The position numbers and the translations under genes are program-made. From positions 1 through 38,244 of the forward strand of contig NZ_JADYUD010000018.1 of assembly GCF_021531595.1 (NCBI RefSeq): a DNA stretch of 38,244 nt, read 5' to 3'. Each line of letters starts with the position of its first letter. Position 1 is the first letter of the stretch. This stretch comes from Fusobacterium perfoetens. GTDB taxonomy: Bacteria; Fusobacteriota; Fusobacteriia; Fusobacteriales; Fusobacteriaceae. Shown in pieces: positions 14,638 to 22,675 of this stretch. Under the pieces are notes generated by a model. It searched no databases and was not told the DNA's origin. It saw only the letters and a list, made by a program, of their open reading frames with translations.

Positions 14638-16968
14638 ATGATAAATAAAAATATAGTGCCAATGATAAAAGAGTTTAACCTTGTAGACGAAGTACAGAAG
14701 GGGAATTTCGGCCTTGAAAAAGAAAATCTTAGAGTAGACCAAAATGGGCATTTAGCTCTTACACCACATCCTGCTGTATTTGGAGATAAAAAGAAAAATC
14801 CTTATATAACAGTTGATTTTTCTGAAAGTCAGGTTGAAATGATAACACCATCTTTTAAAAAAGTAAAAGATGCTTATTATTTTATGGAGAATCTTCATGA
14901 TATAGTGACAGAAAATTTAGATGAAGAATATTTATGGCCTCAGAGTCTTCCTCCTGTAATTCCAGAAGAAGATAAAATTCCTGTGGCACAGTTTCAGCAG
15001 GATAAAGCAAGTGAAGAATACAGAGATAACCTTGCTAAAAAATATGGTAAATATCTTCAGCTTCTTTCAGGAATACACTATAATTTTTCTTTTGATACAG
15101 ATTTTTTAAAAGAATTTTATGAGAAGTTAAATAAGGGAGAAAGCTATAAAGAATTTAAAAATAATCTTTATATGAAGGTTGCAAGAAACTATATGAAACA
15201 CAGCTGGCTTCTTGTTTATCTTTTAGGAGCAAGTGGAGTGGTTCACAAGTCTTATAATCCAAATTGTATTGCAAAGCTTCAGACTTTTGATAAAGATTTA
15301 TATTATTTTGAAAATGGAATTTCTTTCAGAAATAGTATTTGTGGATATAGAAATAAAAAAGAACTTTATGTGTCACACAATTCTCTTGAAGAATACATAG
15401 GAGATTTAAAAAAATATATTGCAGAGGGAACAATTCAAGGGGCAAGAGAATATTACAGTTCACTTAGACTTAAATCAAAAGATGCAAGTGATCTTTTAGG
15501 TTCACTTGAAAAAGATGGTATAGAATATCTTGAAGTAAGAAGCATAGATTTAAATCCTTTTGCAAGAATTGGAATAGAACTTGAAGATATGGAATTTATT
15601 CATCTTTTCCTTATGCATATGCTTCTTAAAGGGGAATGTTCATTTACAAAAGAAGATTATCTTGCAGCAAAAGAAAATGAAAAAATGCTTGCAACACACG
15701 GTCTTGATAAAGAATTTACTTTAACAGGAGTATGTGGAGGTACATTTAAAGTAACAGATCTTGTTATTGCAATCTTTAATGAAATGATAACAAACTTTAA
15801 AGAACTTGGAATTTATGATGAGCATATGGAAAAAATATTTGAATTCCAGTTTAAAAAAGTTTACGATGTTAAAAACCTTTATTTAAATAGATTATTAGAA
15901 GCTGTAAAATCTGAAGGATATATTGATTTTCATCTTCATGTAGCAGAAAAATCTTTAGAATATACAAAGAAAAACAGCTTTAGTCTAAAAAATTATGAAG
16001 ACATGGAACTTTCTACTCAAATTCTTATAAGAGATGCTATAAAAAGAGGGGTAAAATTTGAGATAGCAGACAGAACAGAAAACTTTATTTCCCTTTCAAA
16101 AAATGGAAAGAAAGAATATGTAAAACAAGCTACTAAAACTTCAAAAGATTCATATATAAGCATGCTTATTATGGAAAACAAAGTTGTTTCTAAGAAAGTT
16201 TTAAGTGAACATGGAATTAAAGTTCCTGATGGAAGCAATTATGACAGTATAAAAGAAGCAGAAAAGGACTTTAAAAAATTTGAAGGTAAGAAGATTGTAG
16301 TAAAACCAAAATCTACAAACTTTGGACTTGGAATTTCTATATTCCAAAATGGTTTCACTGAAGAAGAATATAAAAAAGCATTGGAAATAGCATTCTCTGA
16401 AGATAAATCTGTTCTTGTTGAAGAGTTTATTACAGGAAGAGAGTTTAGATTCCTAGTTATAGGAAATGAAGTTGCAGGAATATTACACAGAGTTCCTGCC
16501 AATGTAACAGGAGATGGAAAACTTACTATAAGAGAATTAGTTGAGATAAAGAATAAAAGTTATTTAAGAGGAACACATTATGAAAAACCTCTTCAAAAAA
16601 TAAAACTTGGAGAAATAGAAGAACTTCTTCTTGCTAATCAAGGAAAAGATTTTGATTATATTCCAGCAAAAGATGAAACAGTGTATTTAAGAGAAAATTC
16701 TAATATCAGTACAGGAGGGGATAGTATAGACTTTACAGATGAAATCCCTGAAGTATATAAAGAAATAGCAATAAGAGCAGCAAAAAGTGCTGATGTTACT
16801 TTCTGTGGTGTTGATATTATGATAGATGATATAACTAAAGAAAATCCAGAAGGAAACTATGCAGTTATAGAAATAAACTTTAACCCTGCTATTCATATTC
16901 ACTGTTATCCAGCAGTTGGAAAAAACAGAAAAATTGGAGATAAAATTCTTGATGTTTTAGGATTCTAA
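14638..16968 (+). CDS. gshAB: Bifunctional glutamate-cysteine ligase/glutathione synthetase
   Basis: This 776-residue fusion carries out both steps of glutathione synthesis. The N-terminal half (about 1-460) is a GshA-type ligase, with FGLEKENLRV near the start and the glutamate/cysteine pocket. The C-terminal half (about 490-776) is an ATP-grasp domain replacing classical GshB, with KKIVVKPKSTNFGLGI, EEFITGREFRFLVIG and the late Mg2+ site EINFNPAIH. Length matches GshAB/GshF of other bacteria. The start is fixed by an aggagg SD 4 nt upstream. It is the second gene of a MATE-gshAB operon and ends at a strong terminator. Confidence 0.96.
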   Translation: MINKNIVPMIKEFNLVDEVQKGNFGLEKENLRVDQNGHLALTPHPAVFGDKKKNPYITVDFSESQVEMITPSFKKVKDAYYFMENLHDIVTENLDEEYLWPQSLPPVIPEEDKIPVAQFQQDKASEEYRDNLAKKYGKYLQLLSGIHYNFSFDTDFLKEFYEKLNKGESYKEFKNNLYMKVARNYMKHSWLLVYLLGASGVVHKSYNPNCIAKLQTFDKDLYYFENGISFRNSICGYRNKKELYVSHNSLEEYIGDLKKYIAEGTIQGAREYYSSLRLKSKDASDLLGSLEKDGIEYLEVRSIDLNPFARIGIELEDMEFIHLFLMHMLLKGECSFTKEDYLAAKENEKMLATHGLDKEFTLTGVCGGTFKVTDLVIAIFNEMITNFKELGIYDEHMEKIFEFQFKKVYDVKNLYLNRLLEAVKSEGYIDFHLHVAEKSLEYTKKNSFSLKNYEDMELSTQILIRDAIKRGVKFEIADRTENFISLSKNGKKEYVKQATKTSKDSYISMLIMENKVVSKKVLSEHGIKVPDGSNYDSIKEAEKDFKKFEGKKIVVKPKSTNFGLGISIFQNGFTEEEYKKALEIAFSEDKSVLVEEFITGREFRFLVIGNEVAGILHRVPANVTGDGKLTIRELVEIKNKSYLRGTHYEKPLQKIKLGEIEELLLANQGKDFDYIPAKDETVYLRENSNISTGGDSIDFTDEIPEVYKEIAIRAAKSADVTFCGVDIMIDDITKENPEGNYAVIEINFNPAIHIHCYPAVGKNRKIGDKILDVLGF

Positions 16969-16976
16969 AATAAATA

Positions 16977-17030
16977 AAAAGAGGCTGTTGTATTTTTATA
17001 AATTTGCAATAGTCTCTTTTATTTTTTGAT
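16977..17030 (+). terminator. Terminator of the MATE-gshAB operon
   Basis: Stem aaagaggctgttg... with ...caatagtctcttt, held by several G-T wobbles, followed by T-rich sequence. It belongs to a recurring GCTGTTGCA-type terminator family in this window. Confidence 0.75.
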
Positions 17031-17059
17031 ATTATTTAAATAAAAAAATTTTTAAAAAA

Positions 17060-17102
17060 TTAGCACTCATCGCTTGACATTGCTAACAGAAAGATATATA
17101 AT
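17060..17102 (+). promoter_or_regulatory. Heat-shock promoter with a CIRCE-like HrcA operator
   Basis: The left arm ttagcactc (17060-17068) is a perfect CIRCE half. After exactly 9 nt the right arm cattgctaa (17078-17086) matches gagtgctaa at 7 of 9. It overlaps an exact TTGACA (17074-17079), 17-nt spacer, TATAAT (17097-17102). HrcA bound there would block RNA polymerase until heat stress. The right-arm mismatches fall where the -35 box must be kept. Confidence 0.75.
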
Positions 17103-17179
17103 AATCTTGTAAATAAGGAAAAGGATGTTGGGATAAACAGAAAAACAAATATAATGTATATCAAAAGGAGATGGTGTAT

Positions 17180-17605
17180 ATGTTTATGCCAAGTATTTTT
17201 AATAAAGGATTTATAGATGATGTTTTTGATGATGATTTCTTTGTGGATTCAAAAAGCAGAAAAGCAATAGGAAATACAGATATCAAAGAACTGGAAGATA
17301 AATATGAATTAGAAGTTGAACTTCCTGGATTTACAAAAGAAGATATAAAAGCTGAAGTAAATAATGGATATCTTGTAATAAGTGCTGCTCATAATGAAAA
17401 CAAAGAAGAAAAAAATTCAGAAGGAAGATATATAAGAAAGGAAAGATATACAGGACAATGTATGAGAAGCTTCTATGTAGGAAATCATCTTAACGAAGAA
17501 GATATCAAAGCTAAATTTGAAAATGGTATCTTAAAATTAGAAGTTTCTAAAAAAGAAGCTCAACCTAAAGTAGAAGAAAAGAAATATATTCAAATAGAAG
17601 GATAA
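17180..17605 (+). CDS. Hsp20 family small heat-shock protein
   Basis: A 141-residue alpha-crystallin-type chaperone. The alpha-crystallin domain spans about residues 35-130, with the LEVELPGFTKEDIKAEV strand pair, the conserved AxFENGILKLEV motif and a short C-terminal tail. Such proteins hold unfolding proteins for refolding by DnaK/ClpB. The start is placed at 17180, 9 nt after an aggag SD; an in-frame ATG at 17171 overlaps that spacing and is too close to the SD. The upstream CIRCE-like element implies HrcA control. Transcribed alone. Confidence 0.93.
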   Translation: MFMPSIFNKGFIDDVFDDDFFVDSKSRKAIGNTDIKELEDKYELEVELPGFTKEDIKAEVNNGYLVISAAHNENKEEKNSEGRYIRKERYTGQCMRSFYVGNHLNEEDIKAKFENGILKLEVSKKEAQPKVEEKKYIQIEG

Positions 17606-17620
17606 AACAAAATAGTATAT

Positions 17621-17654
17621 AAGAAGATTAAAAAAATATAAAAAATCTTCTTTT
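17621..17654 (+). terminator. Terminator of the hsp20 gene
   Basis: Stem aagaagatt (17621-17629) with aatcttctt (17644-17652) and a short T-run. Moderate strength. Confidence 0.6.
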
Positions 17655-17748
17655 AGAAAAAATTACATATATATAATATAGAATAAAGATATAAAAGCTA
17701 TATTATACAAAATAGAAATAAAAGGATATACTTATCAATAATAATTTT

Positions 17749-17918
17749 AGATAGAGGTGCAGATGACAAAAGTAGCTTTGTTGAGTGGCGGTCATGTTGA
17801 GACAAAGTGAAAGGGGAATTTGCCGAAATGGAAATTTTAACCGAAAAAAATTTCTATTGGCGATATAAATAATATTTATATTGCTGTCATTGAAAATATT
17901 TTCAATGGAGTGCTATCT
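17749..17918 (+). ncRNA. Lysine riboswitch (L box) aptamer
   Basis: The helix P1 is formed by agatag (17749-17754) and ctatct (17913-17918). Between them lie the conserved L-box blocks in order: agaggtgc, agta, aaaggggaa, tgccgaa, ttgg, ctgtcattg and gagtgctatct. This is the Rfam lysine-riboswitch pattern of five helices around one junction. Lysine binding should stabilise P1 and leave the downstream terminator free to form. Without lysine, tctgtgaa (from 17916) can pair with ttcatcacag to disrupt the terminator. Confidence 0.92.
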
Positions 17919-17964
17919 GTGAAAGATAATTTTAAATTTATTTGTAAGTATATTTGAAAATTTC

Positions 17965-18002
17965 ATCACAGTTTAGTAGAACCTAAACTGTGATTTTTTT
18001 TA
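17965..18002 (+). terminator. Riboswitch expression-platform terminator
   Basis: A perfect 12-bp stem, atcacagtttag (17965-17976) with ctaaactgtgat (17983-17994), followed by eight T. It ends 12 nt before the start codon, with the SD aaggagg after it. Confidence 0.88.
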
Positions 18003-18014
18003 TAAGGAGGAAAG

Positions 18015-19355
18015 ATGAGATTAGTAATTAACAACGGGCTTATAATTGATCCTAAAAACAAAATTTTTACACAATTAAATATTGCTGTAGAAGATGGAAA
18101 GGTAAAGGAATTATCAAAGGAAACTTTAAAAGGAGATTGTGAAATAGATGCTGCTGGGCTTTGTGTTACTCCAGGATTTGTAGATATACATATGCATGAA
18201 GATCCAATTGTAGATGATAAAATAAAATTAAATATTTTTAATAGAATGTTAAAGATGGGTGTTACAACAGTTATTGGAGGAAACTGTGGGATAGGAACTA
18301 ATGATCCAAAAAGATACTTTGAACTTTTAAATGAAGGAAATCCTGTAAATTGTGGACTTCTTCTTCCTCATTCAATACTTAGAGAATATATTGGAGCAAA
18401 AGACAGATATGAAAGCTTAGAGCCTGATGATATAGAAAAAATGTATCAGTATGGTAAAAAATTAATGAAAGAAAATAAATTTTTTGGTGTTAGTTTTGGA
18501 ATAAGATATGTTCCTGGAATGGATTTTAATGAGCTTATAAATATTGCAAAACTTGGAGCGGGAAAGGTTGTTGCAGCTCATATAAGAGATGATGCAGAAA
18601 ATGTTTATGGTGCTGTAGAAGAATTTCTTGAAATAGGAGATTATATAAAAACTCATCTTCAAGTTTCTCATATAGGAAGCATGGGTGGTTTTGGACAGAT
18701 AGATAAAGTTTTTCAAATTATAGATGAAAAAAGAGCTAAGGGAATAGATGTATCTTGTGATTGCTATCCATATTCAGCATTTAGTACTAAAATAGGTGAA
18801 ACAACTTTTGATGAAGGATTTATAGAAAGATATAATACAGGATATGAAAGCCTTGAAGTTATGGAAGGAGAATTTAAAGGAAAAAGATGTACAGAAGAAA
18901 TGTTCTTTAAAATAAGAAAAGAACATCCAGAGACAATGATGGTAGGACATCTTATGAATTCTGAAGATATAGAAAAAGCCCTTTTAAATCCAAATACAGT
19001 TGTAGCAAGTGATGGTATTCTTGGAATAAATGGAGACGGACACCCAAGAGCTGCTGGAAGTTTCCCAAGATTTTTAGCAAAATATGTAAGAGATAAAAAA
19101 TTAATGTCTTTATATGAAGGAATTGAAAAAATTACTTATGCACCTGCAAAATTATATAAGATTAACAAAGGTGGACTTTCAATAGGTGATGATGGAGATA
19201 TTACAATATTTTCTTTAGAAGAATTAGAAGATATGGCAACTTTTGCAGAAAATGGACTTTCTCCTAAAGGAATAAAATATGTAATTATTAATGGAGAAAT
19301 AGCAGTTAAAAATGATGAAATTATAAATGGAAAATTAGGAACAGCATTAAGATAA
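18015..19355 (+). CDS. N-acyl-D-amino-acid deacylase-like amidohydrolase
   Basis: A 446-residue TIM-barrel amidohydrolase closest in pattern to D-aminoacylase. Visible metal and catalytic residues are H59 and H61 (in DIHMHED), C91 (in GGNCGIG, the cysteine bridging ligand of D-aminoacylases), H189, H219 (in QVSHIGS), H312 (in VGHLMN) and D333 (in ASDGI). The family hydrolyses N-acyl-D-amino acids or related N-acyl compounds. It is the first gene behind a lysine riboswitch, followed 15 nt later by an NhaC-type transporter. I infer that it releases lysine, or feeds lysine supply, from an N-acylated or D-lysine derivative. Family is secure; substrate is inference. Confidence 0.87.
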   Translation: MRLVINNGLIIDPKNKIFTQLNIAVEDGKVKELSKETLKGDCEIDAAGLCVTPGFVDIHMHEDPIVDDKIKLNIFNRMLKMGVTTVIGGNCGIGTNDPKRYFELLNEGNPVNCGLLLPHSILREYIGAKDRYESLEPDDIEKMYQYGKKLMKENKFFGVSFGIRYVPGMDFNELINIAKLGAGKVVAAHIRDDAENVYGAVEEFLEIGDYIKTHLQVSHIGSMGGFGQIDKVFQIIDEKRAKGIDVSCDCYPYSAFSTKIGETTFDEGFIERYNTGYESLEVMEGEFKGKRCTEEMFFKIRKEHPETMMVGHLMNSEDIEKALLNPNTVVASDGILGINGDGHPRAAGSFPRFLAKYVRDKKLMSLYEGIEKITYAPAKLYKINKGGLSIGDDGDITIFSLEELEDMATFAENGLSPKGIKYVIINGEIAVKNDEIINGKLGTALR

Positions 19356-19370
19356 CATCAGGGAGGAAAT

Positions 19371-20741
19371 ATGGAATTAGGATTTATATCAGTTATAGCA
19401 CCAGTTGTTACTATTGGGCTTGCTTTAATAACAAAAAATGTTTTTTTATCTTTATTAATAGGAGTTTTTCTAGGAAAATTTATTTTAAGTGGATATAACT
19501 TAATTGGTGGAGTAGACGCTACACTTTATTCTTTAGTAGATCAGTTTAAAAGCAGTTCAAATACAATAGTAATATTTTCAATTATAATGCTTGGAGGACT
19601 TATAAAATTAATTGAAGATAATGGTGGAGTAAGTGGATTTGTAAATTATCTTACTAAAAAAAGTGGAATAATAAAAACTAAAAGAGGAGCTAATTTTTTT
19701 ACATGGCTTATAGGAGTTTTAGTTTTTACTTCAGGAACAGTAAGCTGTTTAGTAACAGGAGCTGTATCAAGACCTTTAAATGATGCAATGGGTGTTGCTC
19801 CTGAAAAATCAGCATATATAGTTCATACAACATCAACTCCAGTATGTGTTCTTCTTCCATTAAGTGGCTGGGGAGCTTTTATGATAGGATTACTGCAAGG
19901 TTCTGGAGTAGAAAATGCTCCTGAAATTTTAGTAAGAAGTATATATCTTAACTTTTATTGTATGATAGCAGTTGTTGGAACTTTCTTTTTAATATTACTG
20001 CAAAAAGATTTTGGGCCAATGAAAGAAGCTGTTATAAATTTCAAAGGTGTAGAAGCAATAAATAATGAAAATGTAAAAATAGATGGAAAAATGAGTGTAC
20101 TTCTTTTACCTCTTCTTACAATGATAGGAACAATTCTTACAGTTCTTTTTATAACAGGAAAAGGAGATATGATAAAAGGAGATGGATACAAGGCAATTCT
20201 TTGGGGAATCTTTTTAGCTATTTTTGTTGTAGTGACTATTTTAAAAATTTATAAAATAAGAGATATAAAAGATTCTTTAGATACTTTCTTTAAAGGTGCT
20301 GGTGGAACATTATCAATGGCAACAGTTCTTTTATTTGCTTTTGCAATGGGAGGAACAGTAAAAGATTTAGGTACAGGATTATATCTTGCAGAAATTTTTT
20401 CTAAGCTTTTAAATCCTGCTTTACTTCCTACAATAATTTTTATTATTGCATGCCTTATTTCTTTTACGACAGGTACTTCAATGGGAACAATGGCAGTTAC
20501 AATGAGCCTTGCAATTCCTATGGCATTAAGAATGAATGTTGATATTGCACTTACTGCAGCAGCTGTTTTTGGAGGAAGTATATTTGGAGACCATTCTTCT
20601 CCTATATCAGATACAAGTATTCTTTCTTGTTCAACTACAGGATGCAATATCATAAAACATGTTAAAACACAAATGCCTTATACTCTTACATTTGCAGTTA
20701 TAACTATAATTTTGTATCTTGTTTTAGGATTTATAATGTAA
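19371..20741 (+). CDS. NhaC-family Na+/H+ antiporter-like transporter, probable lysine transporter
   Basis: A 456-residue integral membrane protein with about 11-12 helices and the NhaC-superfamily signatures FTSGTVSCLVTGAVSRPLND and FGGSIFGDHSSPISDTSILS. NhaC-like proteins behind lysine riboswitches have been proposed as lysine transporters (often called LysW), so amino-acid/Na+ exchange is more likely than pH homeostasis here. It follows the deacylase by 15 nt with its own ggagg SD, under the same riboswitch. It may import the acylated or D-form substrate used by the deacylase, or lysine itself. Genome tools will probably label it simply NhaC. Confidence 0.85.
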   Translation: MELGFISVIAPVVTIGLALITKNVFLSLLIGVFLGKFILSGYNLIGGVDATLYSLVDQFKSSSNTIVIFSIIMLGGLIKLIEDNGGVSGFVNYLTKKSGIIKTKRGANFFTWLIGVLVFTSGTVSCLVTGAVSRPLNDAMGVAPEKSAYIVHTTSTPVCVLLPLSGWGAFMIGLLQGSGVENAPEILVRSIYLNFYCMIAVVGTFFLILLQKDFGPMKEAVINFKGVEAINNENVKIDGKMSVLLLPLLTMIGTILTVLFITGKGDMIKGDGYKAILWGIFLAIFVVVTILKIYKIRDIKDSLDTFFKGAGGTLSMATVLLFAFAMGGTVKDLGTGLYLAEIFSKLLNPALLPTIIFIIACLISFTTGTSMGTMAVTMSLAIPMALRMNVDIALTAAAVFGGSIFGDHSSPISDTSILSCSTTGCNIIKHVKTQMPYTLTFAVITIILYLVLGFIM

Positions 20742-20801
20742 ATAAATTTTTTTGATTATTTTATGGTGCTCTAAAACTTTTATAAGGGACGGGGAGAGGA
20801 A

Positions 20802-21491
20802 ATGTTTGCTATATTTCTTAATGGATTTGCTATATGTTTAGGTGGATTTCTTGGATATTTTTTTAAAAATCATAGTTCTTTAAAATTAAGTAGAGCTATT
20901 ATTATTGTTATGGGATTTCAAATTTTTGCAATGGGAATAAAAGATGCTATTCATTATGAAAATGGAATGTTGAATGTTATTTATTTGGTAATTGGTACTG
21001 TTATTGGAGAGATAGTTGATATTGACAAAAAATTAAAATCTATGGCTTTATTTTTTCAAAATAAATTTGCAAAAAATAGTCATGGCTTTGTAAACGGCTT
21101 TATTACTGCTACTCTTATTTTTTGTATAGGTTCAATGGCTGTTATAGGCCCTTTGAAAATTGCACTTGAAAAAGACAGCAGTATCATATATATAAAAGCA
21201 ATCTTAGATGGAATTATGGCAATGTTTCTTGCTTCAACTTATGGTTTAGGAGTTTTATTCTCAGCAATTATAGTTATAATTTATCAAGGAGGGATTTTCT
21301 TACTTGCAGAAATTTTAAAAACAGCAACAGATCCTCATGTATTAAATCAGCTTTCATCAATAGGAGGAGTTCTTTTGACAGGGCTTGCATTTACTTTTAT
21401 TTTTGAAAAAACTGATATAAAAATAAGTAATATGCTTCCTGCAATGCTTATTCCTGTTTTAGTAGCTATTATAAAAAATATTTTTGTATAA
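20802..21491 (+). CDS. DUF554 family membrane protein (YdfK/YqgA-like)
   Basis: A 229-residue membrane protein with about seven hydrophobic helices and the DUF554 features GTVIGEIVDIDKKLK and FCIGSMAVIGPLK. Function of the family is not established; transport is suspected. It lies 60 nt after the NhaC-type gene on the same strand with no terminator between, so it is probably the third gene of the riboswitch operon, though a separate promoter cannot be excluded. The SD is ggggagagg before 20802. Confidence 0.85.
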   Translation: MFAIFLNGFAICLGGFLGYFFKNHSSLKLSRAIIIVMGFQIFAMGIKDAIHYENGMLNVIYLVIGTVIGEIVDIDKKLKSMALFFQNKFAKNSHGFVNGFITATLIFCIGSMAVIGPLKIALEKDSSIIYIKAILDGIMAMFLASTYGLGVLFSAIIVIIYQGGIFLLAEILKTATDPHVLNQLSSIGGVLLTGLAFTFIFEKTDIKISNMLPAMLIPVLVAIIKNIFV

Positions 21492-21577
21492 AAATTTTGA
21501 GAAAATTTTATAGAAAATACGAATATACTTTAATATATTAAGCAAAAAGTTGCTATAAAAATTACATTTCCTTTTTC

Positions 21578-21606
21578 TTTACAACTTTATATAAATGTGT
21601 TATCAT
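21578..21606 (+). promoter_or_regulatory. Promoter of the antiterminator gene
   Basis: TTTACA (21578-21583), 17 nt, TATCAT (21601-21606). It sits 116 bp before the GTG start. I found no antiterminator RNA site in this leader. Confidence 0.55.
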
Positions 21607-21721
21607 TTATGAAGCGAATATTTGGAAAAAAGAGATGTTGTTTTTAAATTTTATTTTTTCTTAAAAAGTACAAAATGTTTAATATTAAAAATAGAGAGAA
21701 AATAAAAGATAGGGGGGCTTT

Positions 21722-22558
21722 GTGCGTGTATTAAAGATTTTAAATAATAATGCCTTTATTTCCCAAGATGAGAATAATGAAGAAATTGTTGTTATGGGAA
21801 GAGGAATCGGATTTCAGAGAAAAGTGAATGATGAAATTCAAATGTCCGAAGGAATGAAAATTTTTTCCAATAAAGATAATGGGTTAAATGAAAAATTAAA
21901 AGAAGTTATCTCAAATATTCCAGAAAATTATATTGAAATAACAGAGAAAATTGTAAATATTTTAAAAGAAAAATATAATAAAGAATTACATAATATTATT
22001 TATGTTTCTCTTACAGAGCATATTCATAGTGCTGTAGAAAGATTTAAAAATGGAATAGAAATAAAAAATCCTTTGCTTAATGAAATAAAGCGTCTTTATA
22101 AAGATGAATATGATGTTTCTTTAGAAGCTTTAGAAATTATAAGAAAAGAATTAGGAATTGCTTTTACAAAAGATGAAGCAGGATATATAACAAACCATAT
22201 TATAAATGCTCAGCTTGATGGAAGCATGAATAATACAGCAGAAATAACAAGAATAGCACAAAAAATCTTAAATATAATAGAATATAATATGCTTATAACT
22301 ATAAATGAAGAAACAATGTCATATTATAGAATAGTAACACATTTAAAATTTTTAGCATTAAGAATGATTAATGGAACAGTAAACGATGAAGATGATGATC
22401 TTTTTGAAATGTTAAAAGTTAAATATCCTAAGTGCTATAAATGTGTTTCAATAATAAATGAATTTAGTAAAACAAATTATGATTATGAACTAACAAATGC
22501 AGAACAAATGTATTTGATAATATATATTCAAAGATTATGTAAAGAATCAACTAAATAA
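21722..22558 (+). CDS. LicT/BglG-family transcriptional antiterminator
   Basis: A 278-residue regulator with an N-terminal RNA-binding CAT domain (about 1-55, with NNNAFI and VVMGRGIGFQ) and two PTS regulation domains. PRD1 has H100 and H159. PRD2 has H207, but the position of LicT H269 is Tyr268 (LIIYIQRL instead of LTIHIERV), so one HPr/EII phosphorylation site is missing. The start is a GTG after a gggggg SD; the N-terminus aligns with LicT there. It precedes a beta-glucoside PTS gene whose leader carries a matching RNA target (22598-22642), so it should activate that gene when beta-glucosides are present. Confidence 0.93.
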   Translation: MRVLKILNNNAFISQDENNEEIVVMGRGIGFQRKVNDEIQMSEGMKIFSNKDNGLNEKLKEVISNIPENYIEITEKIVNILKEKYNKELHNIIYVSLTEHIHSAVERFKNGIEIKNPLLNEIKRLYKDEYDVSLEALEIIRKELGIAFTKDEAGYITNHIINAQLDGSMNNTAEITRIAQKILNIIEYNMLITINEETMSYYRIVTHLKFLALRMINGTVNDEDDDLFEMLKVKYPKCYKCVSIINEFSKTNYDYELTNAEQMYLIIYIQRLCKESTK

Positions 22559-22597
22559 AACACAGTAATATAGACGAAAGTCATATTAAATATATTT

Positions 22598-22642
22598 GGA
22601 TTGTAACTATATTGTGATGGCCACACAGATATAGGCAAAACC
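22598..22642 (+). promoter_or_regulatory. Long ribonucleic antiterminator (RAT) site
   Basis: The 45-nt element begins GGATTGTAAC and ends AGGCAAAACC, matching both ends of the classic 29-nt LicT/BglG target. The middle is longer: ctatat-tgtg pairs with caca-g-atatag, giving an extended upper stem around atggcca. Its last three bases are also the left arm of the hairpin over the PTS SD (22640-22668), so binding here and closing that hairpin exclude each other. Confidence 0.82.
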
Positions 22643-22668
22643 TTTAAAAAAAATATTTTTTTGGAGGT
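22640..22668 (+). promoter_or_regulatory. Hairpin sequestering the ribosome-binding site of the PTS gene
   Basis: A 13-bp stem (22640-22652 with 22656-22668), mostly A-T with two G-T pairs, places the SD ggagg (22663-22667) in its right arm. No T-tract follows the hairpin, so it is not a standard terminator. Confidence 0.5.
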
Positions 22669-22675
22669 AAAATAT

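Larger units (their letters stand above)
17606..18014 (+). other. Intergenic leader between hsp20 and the deacylase gene
   Basis: 409 bp holding the hsp20 terminator, a lysine riboswitch aptamer (17749-17918) and its terminator (17965-18002). The promoter driving the riboswitch must lie around 17660-17740; AT-rich candidates exist but none is clear. Confidence 0.7.

Noticed and set aside
20249-20653. A 134-codon minus-strand ORF inside the NhaC-type gene
   Set aside because: Antisense to a well-supported membrane-protein gene, with no SD or promoter and no recognisable family.
22661-22675. Upstream TTG start adding five residues to the PTS permease
   Set aside because: The TTG lies against the ggagg SD itself; the ATG at 22676 has the correct 8-nt spacing and the natural EIIB N-terminus.
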